A DNA stretch of 64,000 bases from Streptomyces qaidamensis (lineage in GTDB: Bacteria > Actinomycetota > Actinomycetes > Streptomycetales > Streptomycetaceae). The stretch is from the NCBI RefSeq assembly GCF_001611795.1, contig NZ_CP015098.1, positions 4,836,001 to 4,900,000 of the forward strand. The letters are read 5' to 3'. The position numbers were made by a program, and so were the translations under genes. Positions 33,436 through 42,154 of this stretch are shown piece after piece; the stretch's first letter is position 1, and the number at the start of each line of letters is the position of its first letter. Under the pieces are notes generated by a model. The model was given only the letters and a program-made list of their open reading frames with translations, did no database searches and had not been told where the DNA came from.

Positions 33436-33509
33436 TGGAGCGGGTGACGAGAATCGAACTCGCGCTCTCAGCTTGGGAAGCTGATGTTCTACCATTAAAC
33501 TACACCCGC
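33436..33509 (-). tRNA. tRNA-Gly (anticodon CCC)
   Basis: The minus strand folds as a full cloverleaf. The acceptor is GCGGGTG/CACCCGC, the anticodon stem is TCAGC/GCTGA around the loop TTCCCAA (anticodon CCC, decoding GGG), and the T-arm is GCGAGTTCGATTCTCGT. The 3' CCA is encoded (33436-33438) after a T discriminator. A terminator follows at once. Confidence 0.95.
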
Positions 33510-33780
33510 GTAAGACGCCGACCGAGTCGGTGTCCGAGCGATCGCCACTTTACCTCATGTCAGGCCCCCGGTGTTGAAGCCGTGGGGCCTGAGGCCGTTT
33601 CAGGGATGGGATGCGGCTGCGGGGGAACGGAGTTGGGGCGTACGGTGGTGGGGCGTAAGAGGGCCCGGGCGGGACCGGAGTGCCGCCTTCAGGGCCGTCC
33701 CTTTGATCCCGTACTGTGGCTTTTGTCGTCAGGCAAGCAGCAGCCAGACGCGGCTCTTGGGGAAGGGACTCTTGGACTTG

Positions 33781-33939
33781 ATGGAGCGCACCGTCGTCCG
33801 TTGTGCCGATGGGCACGTGTTCACCACCGCTTCGTTCCCGATGCAGCAGGCCGAGCGGCTCGGCCCCGGGCGCCTGCTCCGGTGCCCGCGATGTGCGCGG
33901 CTCCGGAGCGTGGTGCCCGTCAGCTATCAGAAGCGGTAG
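33781..33939 (+). CDS. small conserved Streptomyces protein with a C-x2-C motif
   Basis: 52 residues: MERTVVRCADGHVFTTASFP, then an Arg/Leu-rich part ending LRCPRCARLRSVVPVSYQKR. Cys8 and the C-P-R-C pair suggest a small zinc-ribbon-like fold. Near-identical short proteins are, to my knowledge, common in Streptomyces beside tRNA or dcd loci, but have no known function. GGAAGGGA lies upstream; TTG codons at 33772 and 33778 are alternative starts. Confidence 0.65.
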   Translation: MERTVVRCADGHVFTTASFPMQQAERLGPGRLLRCPRCARLRSVVPVSYQKR

Positions 33940-34041
33940 CGACGACCGCGGTAGCGGAACGGACAACACAAGGCAACAGGCACAAGGCGCGCGGAGACGT
34001 CCGGTTGTGGTCGCTCCGCGCGCCTTGCGTATCCTCGGGGC

Positions 34042-34617
34042 GTGCTTCTCTCAGACAAGGACATCCGGGCCGAGATCGATGCCGGGCGGGTACGGATCGA
34101 TCCCTATGACGACACGATGGTGCAGCCGTCGAGCATCGACGTGCGCCTCGACCGCTACTTCCGGGTGTTCGAGAATCACCGGTACCCGCACATCGACCCC
34201 GCCGTCGAGCAGTCCGACCTGACCCGGCTCGTGGAGCCGGAGGGGGACGAGCCGTTCATCCTGCACCCCGGCGAGTTCGTCCTCGCCAGCACCTACGAGG
34301 TCATCACCCTGCCCGACGATCTCGCCTCCCGGCTGGAGGGGAAGAGCTCGCTCGGCCGGCTCGGGCTCGTGACGCACTCCACCGCCGGGTTCATCGACCC
34401 CGGCTTCAGCGGGCACGTCACCCTGGAGCTGTCCAACCTCGCCACCCTGCCCATCAAGCTCTGGCCGGGCATGAAGATCGGGCAGCTGTGCATGTTCAAG
34501 CTGAGCTCGCCCGCCGACTTCCCGTACGGCAGTGAGCGGTACGGGTCCCGGTACCAGGGGCAGCGCGGGCCGACCGCCTCCCGGTCCTTCCTCAACTTCC
34601 ACCGGACCCAGGTGTGA
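34042..34617 (+). CDS. dcd: dCTP deaminase
   Basis: 191 residues, the normal length. It deaminates dCTP to dUTP for thymidylate synthesis; some actinobacterial members also hydrolyse dUTP. Conserved blocks are MLLSDKDIRAEIDAGRVRID, VQPSSIDVRLD, the nucleotide-site segment GKSSLGRLGLVTHSTAGFID and PGFSGHVTLELSNLA. Mono- or bifunctional activity cannot be told. GTG 34042 is the start. The last codon region overlaps the next gene, so translation of the phosphoribosyltransferase is probably coupled. Confidence 0.96.
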   Translation: MLLSDKDIRAEIDAGRVRIDPYDDTMVQPSSIDVRLDRYFRVFENHRYPHIDPAVEQSDLTRLVEPEGDEPFILHPGEFVLASTYEVITLPDDLASRLEGKSSLGRLGLVTHSTAGFIDPGFSGHVTLELSNLATLPIKLWPGMKIGQLCMFKLSSPADFPYGSERYGSRYQGQRGPTASRSFLNFHRTQV

Positions 34618-35141
34618 GCGACCCGAACATGGGCGACGCCGGCATGAGTGACGTACGCGAGAACCTGACCTACGAGAGGTTCGGCGTCGCCGTGCGCGAG
34701 CTCGCGCAGGCCATCGCCGACGACGGCTACGAGCCCGACATAGTCCTCAGCATCGCCCGCGGCGGCGTCTTCGTGGCCGGTGGCCTCGCCTACGCCCTCG
34801 ACTGCAAGAACATCCACCTGGTGAACGTGGAGTTCTACACCGGTGTGGGGACGACCCTGGAGATGCCCGTCATGCTCGCCCCCGTCCCCAACGTGATCGA
34901 CTTCTCGCGAAAGAAGGTGCTGATCACCGACGACGTCGCCGACACCGGCAAGACGCTCAAGCTGGTGCGCGACTTCTGCCTCGACACCGTCGCCGAGGTG
35001 CGCAGCGCCGTGGTCTACGAGAAGTCGCAGTCGCTCGTGAAGTGCGAGTACGTGTGGAAGCGCACCGACGACTGGATCAACTTCCCGTGGAGTGTCGAAC
35101 CGCCGGTGATCCGGCGGGCCGGGCAGGTACTCGACGCCTGA
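34614..35141 (+). CDS. phosphoribosyltransferase (type I PRTase)
   Basis: 175 residues. The PRPP-binding motif is VLITDDVADTGKTL, and an upstream pyrophosphate loop is SIARGGVFVAGGL. A hood region and a C-terminal W-x-x-F/P-W segment (DDWINFPWS) resemble xanthine/guanine phosphoribosyltransferases of the Xpt/Gpt-like group, so purine salvage is likely. GTG 34614 overlaps the dcd stop; ATG 34644 is an alternative. Both genes serve nucleotide metabolism. Confidence 0.88.
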   Translation: MSDPNMGDAGMSDVRENLTYERFGVAVRELAQAIADDGYEPDIVLSIARGGVFVAGGLAYALDCKNIHLVNVEFYTGVGTTLEMPVMLAPVPNVIDFSRKKVLITDDVADTGKTLKLVRDFCLDTVAEVRSAVVYEKSQSLVKCEYVWKRTDDWINFPWSVEPPVIRRAGQVLDA

Positions 35142-35160
35142 CCAGCAGGATCAGAGACAT

Positions 35161-35194
35161 GAAGGAGGGGCTCCCCGTGGGGAGCCCCTCCTTC
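35161..35194. terminator. bidirectional terminator
   Basis: Perfect 15-base stem GAAGGAGGGGCTCCC/GGGAGCCCCTCCTTC with a CGTG loop between the convergent phosphoribosyltransferase and Yip1-like genes. Confidence 0.9.
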
Positions 35195-35208
35195 GTACCC
35201 GCTGAGCC

Positions 35209-36141
35209 TCAGACCGTGCCCAGCTTCACGATCGACAGCAGCGCGATCAGCTGGATCGCCGACGCGCCCAGCGCCTTCGGCCAGGGCAGGTCGTGGGAGC
35301 GGCTGACCATGAGGGTCAGCAGGGCGCCGCCCGCGATCCAGGTGGCCCAGCCGAGCAGCTGGACGAACATCGCGTCGCCGCCCGCGAACATCGCGAAGAC
35401 CAGGCGGGGCGCGTCCGTGAGGGACATGATCAGCATGGACAGGCCGACGGTGGGCTGCCAGGCGCCGTCGCCGCCGAGCTGGCGGGCGAGGGTGTGGGTG
35501 ACCACGCCCAGGACGAAGGCGCTGAGCACCATCGCGACGGCCGTCGTCAGGACGATCGGGACCGCGTTCGACAGTGTGGCGTTTATCGCATCCTTGCGGG
35601 CGCCGTCGAAGCCGAAGACCGCGAGCAGGCCGTAGAGGAACGTGACGACGAGGGCCGGGCCCCACATCGCGTAGTCCCGCATCTGGAGGAAGGTCTGGTT
35701 GGGGGCGAGGACGATCCCCCGGAGCAGCTCCTTCCAGTGCAGGCGCGGGCCGACCGGGCCGGGTGCCGGGGCCGCCGAGCCGGCGCGGTAGGTGTCGCCC
35801 TGGGTGTAGGGGTCCTCGCCGACCGAGAAGGCCTGGGTGTGGCCCGGGTTGTTCGCCGCGTACGGGTCGGGCGGGCCCTGCGGGCCGGGCGGGTACGCGC
35901 CGTCGCCGAAGTACTCCGGCTCGCCCTGGCCGCCGTAGCCGCCGCCGTGCGCGGCGTTCGGCTGCGGCCATGCGGGGCCGCCGCCGTTGCCGTACGGCGG
36001 CTGCTGCCGCGGGTAGGGCTGCGGCGCCGGCGGGGAGCCGTACGGCGGTCCCTGCGGCGTCTGCTGCCCGTACGGGGGGTTTTGCGGTCGCGTCTGAGGA
36101 GCGCCGTTGTTCCGGCCGCGTCCGATCCTGAATCCAGCCAC
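35209..36141 (-). CDS. Yip1-family membrane protein with Pro/Gly/Tyr-rich N-terminus
   Basis: 310 residues. The first 125 are a low-complexity, Pro-, Gly-, Gln- and Tyr-rich cytosolic tail (many PPYG and GQ units). The rest is a Yip1-like domain with about five membrane helices, beginning HWKELLRGIVLAPNQTFLQM. Yip1 proteins in bacteria are poorly known; the family is linked to membrane organisation in eukaryotes. GTG 36141 (VAGFRIGRGRNN) is the usual start of close relatives; a longer frame from 36222 is less likely. Confidence 0.82.
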   Translation of the reverse strand: MAGFRIGRGRNNGAPQTRPQNPPYGQQTPQGPPYGSPPAPQPYPRQQPPYGNGGGPAWPQPNAAHGGGYGGQGEPEYFGDGAYPPGPQGPPDPYAANNPGHTQAFSVGEDPYTQGDTYRAGSAAPAPGPVGPRLHWKELLRGIVLAPNQTFLQMRDYAMWGPALVVTFLYGLLAVFGFDGARKDAINATLSNAVPIVLTTAVAMVLSAFVLGVVTHTLARQLGGDGAWQPTVGLSMLIMSLTDAPRLVFAMFAGGDAMFVQLLGWATWIAGGALLTLMVSRSHDLPWPKALGASAIQLIALLSIVKLGTV

Positions 36142-36371
36142 GTCTTCGAACGTACCTGGTCCCCGGCGGTGGCGTGCCGGGCCCGGGCTTCCGGGCCCGG
36201 CTTTGCGGCCGAGCTGTGACATCCCTTAAGGGGCAGGGACTTGGGGTGTCGGTGGGGCGTCAGGGTTCGGCCTTACGGGCCGCGCCCCCGGGCCTGTCGG
36301 GCCGTACGGGCCGGGTCGGCCGTATGGGCCGCGCCCCGGGCCGGTTCGACCGTACGGGGCGCGTCCCCGGC

Positions 36372-37724
36372 TCAGTCGGGCAGTCCGCCGCCGAGCTCCG
36401 GCAGGACGATCGCGCCGGTCTTCGTCGGGACCGTGCCCGTGCCGGGCATGAGCAGCGCGTTGCTCGCCGCGCCGACGGCCAGGTCCGCCTTGCCGTCGGC
36501 GGTCAGGTCGCGCAGACGCAGGGTGTAGCCGAAGGCGGTGTGGGAGTCGGCCGGGCCGAGCACCGTCTGGGCGATCCAGGAGGAGCGCGCGCCGCTGAGG
36601 CCGCCGGAGCCGCCGCGGAACACGTGGACGCCGCCTTGATCCTCCTCGCCGTCGACGTCCTCGTGCGGGACGCCGACCGCGAGGTCCGCGTAGCCGTCGC
36701 CGTTGGTGTCGGCCGCCGAGACCGCGTAGCCGAAACCGTCGTCGGCCTCGGGGGTGCCGGAGACGCCGGAGGTGGCCTGGGTGAGGGTGACGGACGTGCC
36801 CGGGCCCGACGACGTGCCGCGCCAGATCGTCACCGCGCCCTTGCCGTTGTCCTTGTCGGGCACGCCGAGGACGATGTCGCCGTAGCCGTTCTTGTCGAAG
36901 TCGCCGACGACGGGGCTCGGGTAGAGGCCCTGCTGCCGGTCGCTGAGGGTCCTGGACGAGCCCGAGGCGAGGCCGGAGGAGGTGCCCTTCAAGTACCAGG
37001 CGCGCTCGCGGATGTCGCTGCCGGTGATCTCCGTGCCGATGACCACCAGGTCGGTCCGGCCGTCCCCGTCGACCTTCCCGGCCCCGAGGGCGGAGGAGTA
37101 CCAGCCGCCCGACCCCTTGTCGATCTTGCTGACCTTGCCGGTGGTGCCGGACTTGGTGAAGGGGCCGCGGTAGAGCCACGCCTCCTCGCCGCCGATCAGG
37201 GCCAGGTCGGGGGAGCCGTCGCCGGTGAAGTCGCCGGTGGCCAGGTCGCGGCCGAAGTGGCCGGCCGAGCCGCCGAGCGGGGTGATGTTGGTGCCGCCGG
37301 ACAGGCCGGTCTTCGAGCCCCACAGGACGGTGACCGTGCCGCGGTAGTCCTCGCTGCCCACGTGCTCGAAGGGGTTGCCGACGACCAGGTCCGCGTAGCC
37401 GTCCTTGTTGAGGTCGGCGCTCGCCAGGGACGCGCCGAACTGGTCGTCCTCCTCACCGGAGCCGGGGACGCCGGGGCTGTCCTGGTGGAGGAACTTCGGG
37501 TGGGCGGTGTCGAGGCCGGTGGCGGTGCCGTGCACGACGGTGATCGTGCCGCCCTCGCGGTCGACGTCGTTGTAGCCGCCGTAGGCGAGGTCGCGGCGGC
37601 CGTCGCCGTTGAAGTCGTCGTAGTGCTTGGCCGGGGCCGCGGCGGCGGGGCCGGTGAGGAGCACCGGGGTGACGCCGGTCGCCAGCAGGGCGGCGACCAG
37701 GGCGGTCGTGGCGGATCTGCGCAT
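36372..37724 (-). CDS. secreted FG-GAP repeat protein (copy 1, last in run)
   Basis: 450 residues with a signal peptide (about 1-29) and about seven FG-GAP/VCBS blades. Calcium-type motifs of the form D-x-N/D-G-D-G/K-x-x-D-L recur (DDFNGDGRRDLAYGG, DLNKDGYADLVVG, DTNGDGYADLAVGVP). The fold is an integrin-alpha-like beta-propeller outside the cell, with a role in adhesion or ligand binding inferred. No catalytic domain. Ends VLPELGGGLPD. ATG 37724 has GGGAGAC upstream. Separated by 17 bases from copy 2; all five copies run in one direction and probably form one transcript. Confidence 0.9.
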   Translation of the reverse strand: MRRSATTALVAALLATGVTPVLLTGPAAAAPAKHYDDFNGDGRRDLAYGGYNDVDREGGTITVVHGTATGLDTAHPKFLHQDSPGVPGSGEEDDQFGASLASADLNKDGYADLVVGNPFEHVGSEDYRGTVTVLWGSKTGLSGGTNITPLGGSAGHFGRDLATGDFTGDGSPDLALIGGEEAWLYRGPFTKSGTTGKVSKIDKGSGGWYSSALGAGKVDGDGRTDLVVIGTEITGSDIRERAWYLKGTSSGLASGSSRTLSDRQQGLYPSPVVGDFDKNGYGDIVLGVPDKDNGKGAVTIWRGTSSGPGTSVTLTQATSGVSGTPEADDGFGYAVSAADTNGDGYADLAVGVPHEDVDGEEDQGGVHVFRGGSGGLSGARSSWIAQTVLGPADSHTAFGYTLRLRDLTADGKADLAVGAASNALLMPGTGTVPTKTGAIVLPELGGGLPD

Positions 37725-37741
37725 GGTGTCTCCCTGGCCGG

Positions 37742-39190
37742 TCAGCCGATGAGGTTGGCGCCGAACGCGCCGTACGAGCGGATCTGGCCGAGGCTGCCCG
37801 GGCCGAAGGTGCGGGCACCGTCGGTGACGGGGCCGGTGGCGGAGCCGCGCAGGGCCGTGACGGCGCCGATGCCCTCGTCCTCGAAGCTCGCGGTGATCGT
37901 GAACTCGGCGTGGCCGTCCTTGGTGACGTCGGCCAGCAGGGTCTCGGAGCCGAAGTAGTCCGTGGCCTCGGCGGTGCCGGGGACGCCGGCGGTGTTCTGG
38001 GTGACGGTGCGGGCGCCGGTGCGCGAGACACCCGAGGCGGAGCCGTTCATGAGGATCGCGGCCCCGGCGTCCTCGGTGGTGCCGATGTCCTCGAAGCCGA
38101 CGCCGATGGCGAGGTCGCCGTAGCCGTCGCCGTTGGTGTCGCCGATGGAGACGGAGCCGCCGAAGTTGTCGCGCTCCTCGTCGGCACCGGGGACGCCCGG
38201 GGAGTCCTGGGTGAGGTCGGCCATGGGTGCGTCGCCGTTGACCGGGCCGCCCTCGGAGCCACGGATGACGACGACCCGACCGCCGAGGCTGCCGGTGTGG
38301 TCGCTGCCCTTGCTGAAGACGTTGCCGAGGGCGATCTCGTCGTGGCCGTCGCCGTCGATGTCGCCGAGGGCCACGGAGGTGCCGCCGTTCAGGGCCCGGG
38401 GGGCCGTGGTGTCCGGGCCGGTGGGGGAGCCCAGGTAGGCGACGCCCTTGGACCAGCTGCCCGTCCCGTCGTCGTTGGTGAAGACCCGGTAGGTGAGGAC
38501 CAGGTCCGCCTTGCCGTCGGCGTTGGTGTCGCCCGTGTCCATGGCGTCGACGATCCACGCCGGCTCAGGGGTGGAGATCTTCTGCGTCGCGCCCGTGGTG
38601 CCGGTGGTGGTGAACGGGCCGCGGACGATGTGGACGTCGTCGGTGTCGGTGCCGACGGCCAGGTCCTGTGCGCCGTCGCCGTCGAAGTCGCCCGCGGTCA
38701 GCAGGTTGCCCCAGTTGTTGTGGGCGGAGACGGCCGGGTCCTTGACCGTCGTGCCGTTCTGCAGGCCGTTCGCCGAGCCCCACAGGACGGTGACGGTGCC
38801 GCCGTCGCCGTCGGTGCCGTCGCGGTCGCCGGGAGCGCCGACCGCGAGGTCGGTGTAGCCGTCGCCGTTGAGGTCGGCCTGGGCGAGCGCGCCGCCGAAG
38901 GTGTCCTCGCTGCCGGCGTCACCGGGCACGCCGGCGGTGTTCTGGCTGACGACGGTGCGCTTGGCCGGGTCGAGGCCGGTGGCGCCGCCGTGGACCACGG
39001 CGACGTAGCCGGCCATGCCCTTGCCGTCGACCTTGGCGTAGGGGGCGGCGAAGGCCACGTCGCCGTAGCCGTCGCCGTTGAAGTCGGCCGTGGGGCCGGC
39101 GGCGGGTGCGGCGGTGGCCGCCGTCGCGGGCAGGGCGGTGAGCAGGCCGGTGGTGAGGGCCGTGGCCAGGAGGATGGTGCGCTTGCGCAT
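37742..39190 (-). CDS. secreted FG-GAP repeat protein (copy 2)
   Basis: 482 residues: signal peptide MRKRTILLATALTTGLLTAL followed by seven FG-GAP-type repeats with calcium motifs (TADFNGDGYGDVAFAAPYA, DLNGDGYTDLAVGAPGD, DTNGDGYGDLAIGVG). The linking sequence Q-N/D-T/S-A/P-G-V-P-G recurs before most blades, as in the other copies. It is a likely extracellular beta-propeller. 32 bases downstream of copy 3. ATG 39190 is preceded by GGGGAT. The exact ligand is unknown. Confidence 0.9.
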   Translation of the reverse strand: MRKRTILLATALTTGLLTALPATAATAAPAAGPTADFNGDGYGDVAFAAPYAKVDGKGMAGYVAVVHGGATGLDPAKRTVVSQNTAGVPGDAGSEDTFGGALAQADLNGDGYTDLAVGAPGDRDGTDGDGGTVTVLWGSANGLQNGTTVKDPAVSAHNNWGNLLTAGDFDGDGAQDLAVGTDTDDVHIVRGPFTTTGTTGATQKISTPEPAWIVDAMDTGDTNADGKADLVLTYRVFTNDDGTGSWSKGVAYLGSPTGPDTTAPRALNGGTSVALGDIDGDGHDEIALGNVFSKGSDHTGSLGGRVVVIRGSEGGPVNGDAPMADLTQDSPGVPGADEERDNFGGSVSIGDTNGDGYGDLAIGVGFEDIGTTEDAGAAILMNGSASGVSRTGARTVTQNTAGVPGTAEATDYFGSETLLADVTKDGHAEFTITASFEDEGIGAVTALRGSATGPVTDGARTFGPGSLGQIRSYGAFGANLIG

Positions 39191-39222
39191 CGGGATCCCC
39201 GTCGGGTCGGAAGTGGTGGTGA

Positions 39223-40647
39223 TCAGGAGTTGAGCGCGGTGCCGTAGCCGGGGGCGCCGGCCGTCGAGATGCCCGTGGTGCCCGGGCCGAAGCTCGTCGA
39301 GCCGGAGGCCGTCGGGCCGGTGGCCGTGGCGCGCAGGGACCAGATCGCGCCGTCGCCGGCGTTCTCGCCCGGCGCGGAGACGCTCAGGTCGGCGCGGCGG
39401 TCGCCGGTGTGGTCGGTGAGCGTGACGCGCTCGCCGAAGCGGTCGCCCTGCTCCGAGGCGCCGGGCACCCCGGCGGTGTTCTGGGTGTACGACGTGGCGC
39501 CCTTGGTGGTCAGGCCGGACGCCGAGCCGTACAGCACGGTGACGGCACCGGCGGAGCCGTTCTCGCCCGCGGTACCGATCGCCAGGTCGGCGTATCCGTC
39601 GCCGTTGACGTCGCCGAGACAGACGCCGCTGCCGAAGCGGTCGCCCTTCTCGGCGGCGCCGGGCACACCGGCGGTGTCCTGGGTGAGGACGAGCGGGGCG
39701 CGGTCCGGGTCGGGGCCCTCCGGTCCGCCGTAGACGATGCTGACCTTGCCGCCGAGCGCGCCCGCCGGGTCGGCCGACGTCTCCCGGTCGTTTCCTACGG
39801 CGATGTCGGCGTGGCCGTCGTCGTCGATGTCCCCGACGGCGGAGACGTAGCCGGCGGGCAGCCTCTGCAGCCAGTCGGTGTAGTTGCTGATCTCCATGTC
39901 GGCCAGGGCGGTGGTCGCGTGGCCGGTGTTCGCGGCGCGGCCGTGCAGGACCACGTGGGGGTGGCCGTCGCCGGTGATGTCGCCGGAGGAGAGGTGGGTG
40001 ACGCCGGACGAGGAGGACCACCAGGTGCTGTGCGAGCCCGAACCCCCCTGGGAGGTGCTCGTCGGGGTGATCGGGCCGCTGACGAGGGAGAGGGTGACCG
40101 GTCCGGTGGAGCCGACCGCGACATCCGTGTCCCCGTCGTGGTCGAAGTCGCCCGCGGCCAGCGCCCGGCCGTACCGGTCGTAGTCGGTGCTGAAGAAGCT
40201 GAACAGCGAGCGGGCGCCGGACAGGCCGGACGCCGATCCCCAGACGATGGTGACCGTGCCGTCGTTGGTGTCGCTGCCGTCCTCGCCGGGTGTGCCGATC
40301 AGCAGGTCGGCGTAGCCGTCGGTGTTCAGGTCGGCGGAGGCGAGGGCGGAACCGAAGGCGTCGTCGGCCTCGGCGGCACCGGGCATGCCGGCGGTGTTCT
40401 GGGTCAGCAGGGTGCGCGTGGAGCTCTTCGGACCGCTGGTGCTGCCGTAGACCACCGACACGGCACCGGCCCTCGCCTGCCCGGCGACGGTGGCGCCCGG
40501 CGCGCCGATCGCGAGGTCGGTGCGGCCGTCACCGTTGAAGTCGTAGGGGGCGGCGGCCGGCACGGCGTGCGCGGCGGGGGCGGAGAGGGTGAGGGCGAGC
40601 GGGGTCAGGGCCGCGGCGAGGACGGCGGCGGTGATACGGGTGCGCAT
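39223..40647 (-). CDS. secreted FG-GAP repeat protein (copy 3)
   Basis: 474 residues. Signal peptide (about 1-29, ending SAPAAHAVP) and FG-GAP blades with YDFNGDGRTDLAIGAPGAT, DLNTDGYADLLIGTPGEDG, DINDDGHADIAVG-type and DVNGDGYADLAIGTAGENG motifs. The central part (about 180-260) is more divergent and Ser/Gly-rich (SQGGSGSHSTWWSSSSG). Ends in FGPGTTGISTAGAPGYGTAL, a tail shared in form with copy 2 and the deleted copy 5. Monodirectional run with its neighbours, 35 bases from copy 4. Confidence 0.9.
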   Translation of the reverse strand: MRTRITAAVLAAALTPLALTLSAPAAHAVPAAAPYDFNGDGRTDLAIGAPGATVAGQARAGAVSVVYGSTSGPKSSTRTLLTQNTAGMPGAAEADDAFGSALASADLNTDGYADLLIGTPGEDGSDTNDGTVTIVWGSASGLSGARSLFSFFSTDYDRYGRALAAGDFDHDGDTDVAVGSTGPVTLSLVSGPITPTSTSQGGSGSHSTWWSSSSGVTHLSSGDITGDGHPHVVLHGRAANTGHATTALADMEISNYTDWLQRLPAGYVSAVGDIDDDGHADIAVGNDRETSADPAGALGGKVSIVYGGPEGPDPDRAPLVLTQDTAGVPGAAEKGDRFGSGVCLGDVNGDGYADLAIGTAGENGSAGAVTVLYGSASGLTTKGATSYTQNTAGVPGASEQGDRFGERVTLTDHTGDRRADLSVSAPGENAGDGAIWSLRATATGPTASGSTSFGPGTTGISTAGAPGYGTALNS

Positions 40648-40682
40648 GGGTGTACGTGCCTCACGGGGGAGTCGGCGGGGCG

Positions 40683-42089
40683 TCACTGGGCCACGGCCGA
40701 GCCGAGGCCGACGCTGCCCTTGAGGGAGACGGCGGTGGCCGTGATGCCCTGGGCGCCGCTGGTCGTCAGGCCGGAGGCGGAGCCGCGCAGGGTCCACAGG
40801 CCGCCCGTGGAGTTCTCGCCGTGGACGCCGACGACCAGGTCCGCCTTGCCGTCCTTGGTCACGTCGGTCAGGCCGACGGCGGAACCGAAACGGTCGCCCT
40901 TCTCGGCGGAGCCGGGCACCCCGGCGGTGTCCTGGGTGTACGACTTCACGCCGCTGCTGGTCCTCAGGCCGGTGGCGGAGCCGAACAGCACGGTCACCGA
41001 GCCCGCGTCCGTCGCCGAGCCGATGTCCTCGCCCGGGGCGGCGACCACGACGTCGGCGTACCCGTCGCCGTTGATGTCGCCGGTGCTCACCGCGCTGCCG
41101 AAGCCGTCCTCGGCCTCGCCCGCGCCGGGCACGCCCGCGGTGTCCTGGTGGACGACGGTGGGCTGCTGCGCGGGGTCGGGGCCGTTCGGGCCGCCGTACC
41201 AGACGGTGATCTGGCCGCCCTTGTGGCCGCCGGGCTTGAGGTCGTACGGGTCCGCGGAGTCGCCTAGGACGAGGTCGCCGTAACCGTCGCGGTTGATGTC
41301 GCCGATGGAGCCGGGGTAGCCGTCGGCGTTCGGCAGATCCGCCATCTTGTACGTCGTGCCGGTCCAGCGGAAGTAGTCGATCTGGCCGCCGGTGTCGCCG
41401 TCCACGTTGAACGGGTAGACGCGCTCGGCCGCGCCGTCCCCGGTCATGTCACCGGCGAACACCTCGAAGGTGGTGCCGACCTCGCCGACGCGGAGGTTGT
41501 TCAGCGGACCGCCGGTGCGGGTGAAGGGGCCGTTGTAGATGCGGGTGTGGCTCTGGCCGGTGAGCGTGACGTCGGTGTCGCCGTCACCGTCGAAGTCGCC
41601 GGTCGCGATGCCCCGGGAGAAGTTGCCGTACTCGGAGAGCGTCGACGGCTGCGGCAGGCCCTTGCCGCCGGACAGGCCCGACTTGCCGCCCCACAGGACG
41701 GTGCCGGAGCCGACGCCGTCCCGGTCGCCGACGCTCTCGTTGGAGGCGCCGACGACGAGGTCGGAGTAGCCGTCCCGGTCCAGGTCGCCGGTGGCCAGGG
41801 CGGAGCCGAACAGGTCGCCCGCCTCGGCGGTGCCGGGCACGCCCGCGGAGTTCTGGGTGATGACGGCCTTGCGGCCGGCCGAGACGCCGGACGCCGAGCC
41901 GTACAGCACGACGACCGCTCCGGCGCACGGGGCCGAGCCGACGTCGGCACAGGCGGCGCCGGCCGCGAGGTCGCGGTATCCGTCGCCGTTGAAGTCCCCG
42001 GCGAGGCCGGAGGGGGCGGCGGTGGCCGGGGTGGCGGAGAGCAGGCCGGTGGTGAGGGCGGCGGCCAGCAGGAGGGTGCGCTTGCGCAA
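40683..42089 (-). CDS. secreted FG-GAP repeat protein (copy 4)
   Basis: 468 residues. The start is a TTG at 42089 (LRKRTLLLAAALTTGLLSAT), the only in-frame start giving a proper signal peptide; GGAG lies about seven bases upstream. Blades carry AGDFNGDGYRDLAAGAACAD (with a local Cys pair), DLDRDGYSDLVVGASNES, DINGDGYADVVVAAPGED and a C-terminal DVTKDGKADLVVGVHGENS. The signal peptide resembles that of copy 2 closely, suggesting recent duplication. Extracellular propeller, ligand unknown. Confidence 0.88.
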   Translation of the reverse strand: MRKRTLLLAAALTTGLLSATPATAAPSGLAGDFNGDGYRDLAAGAACADVGSAPCAGAVVVLYGSASGVSAGRKAVITQNSAGVPGTAEAGDLFGSALATGDLDRDGYSDLVVGASNESVGDRDGVGSGTVLWGGKSGLSGGKGLPQPSTLSEYGNFSRGIATGDFDGDGDTDVTLTGQSHTRIYNGPFTRTGGPLNNLRVGEVGTTFEVFAGDMTGDGAAERVYPFNVDGDTGGQIDYFRWTGTTYKMADLPNADGYPGSIGDINRDGYGDLVLGDSADPYDLKPGGHKGGQITVWYGGPNGPDPAQQPTVVHQDTAGVPGAGEAEDGFGSAVSTGDINGDGYADVVVAAPGEDIGSATDAGSVTVLFGSATGLRTSSGVKSYTQDTAGVPGSAEKGDRFGSAVGLTDVTKDGKADLVVGVHGENSTGGLWTLRGSASGLTTSGAQGITATAVSLKGSVGLGSAVAQ

Positions 42090-42154
42090 GGCGGGGCTCC
42101 GGATGGGGAGGGGGCCGGACCGGGAGGGCCCGGCCCCGGGGCGTGCGGGGTGGC

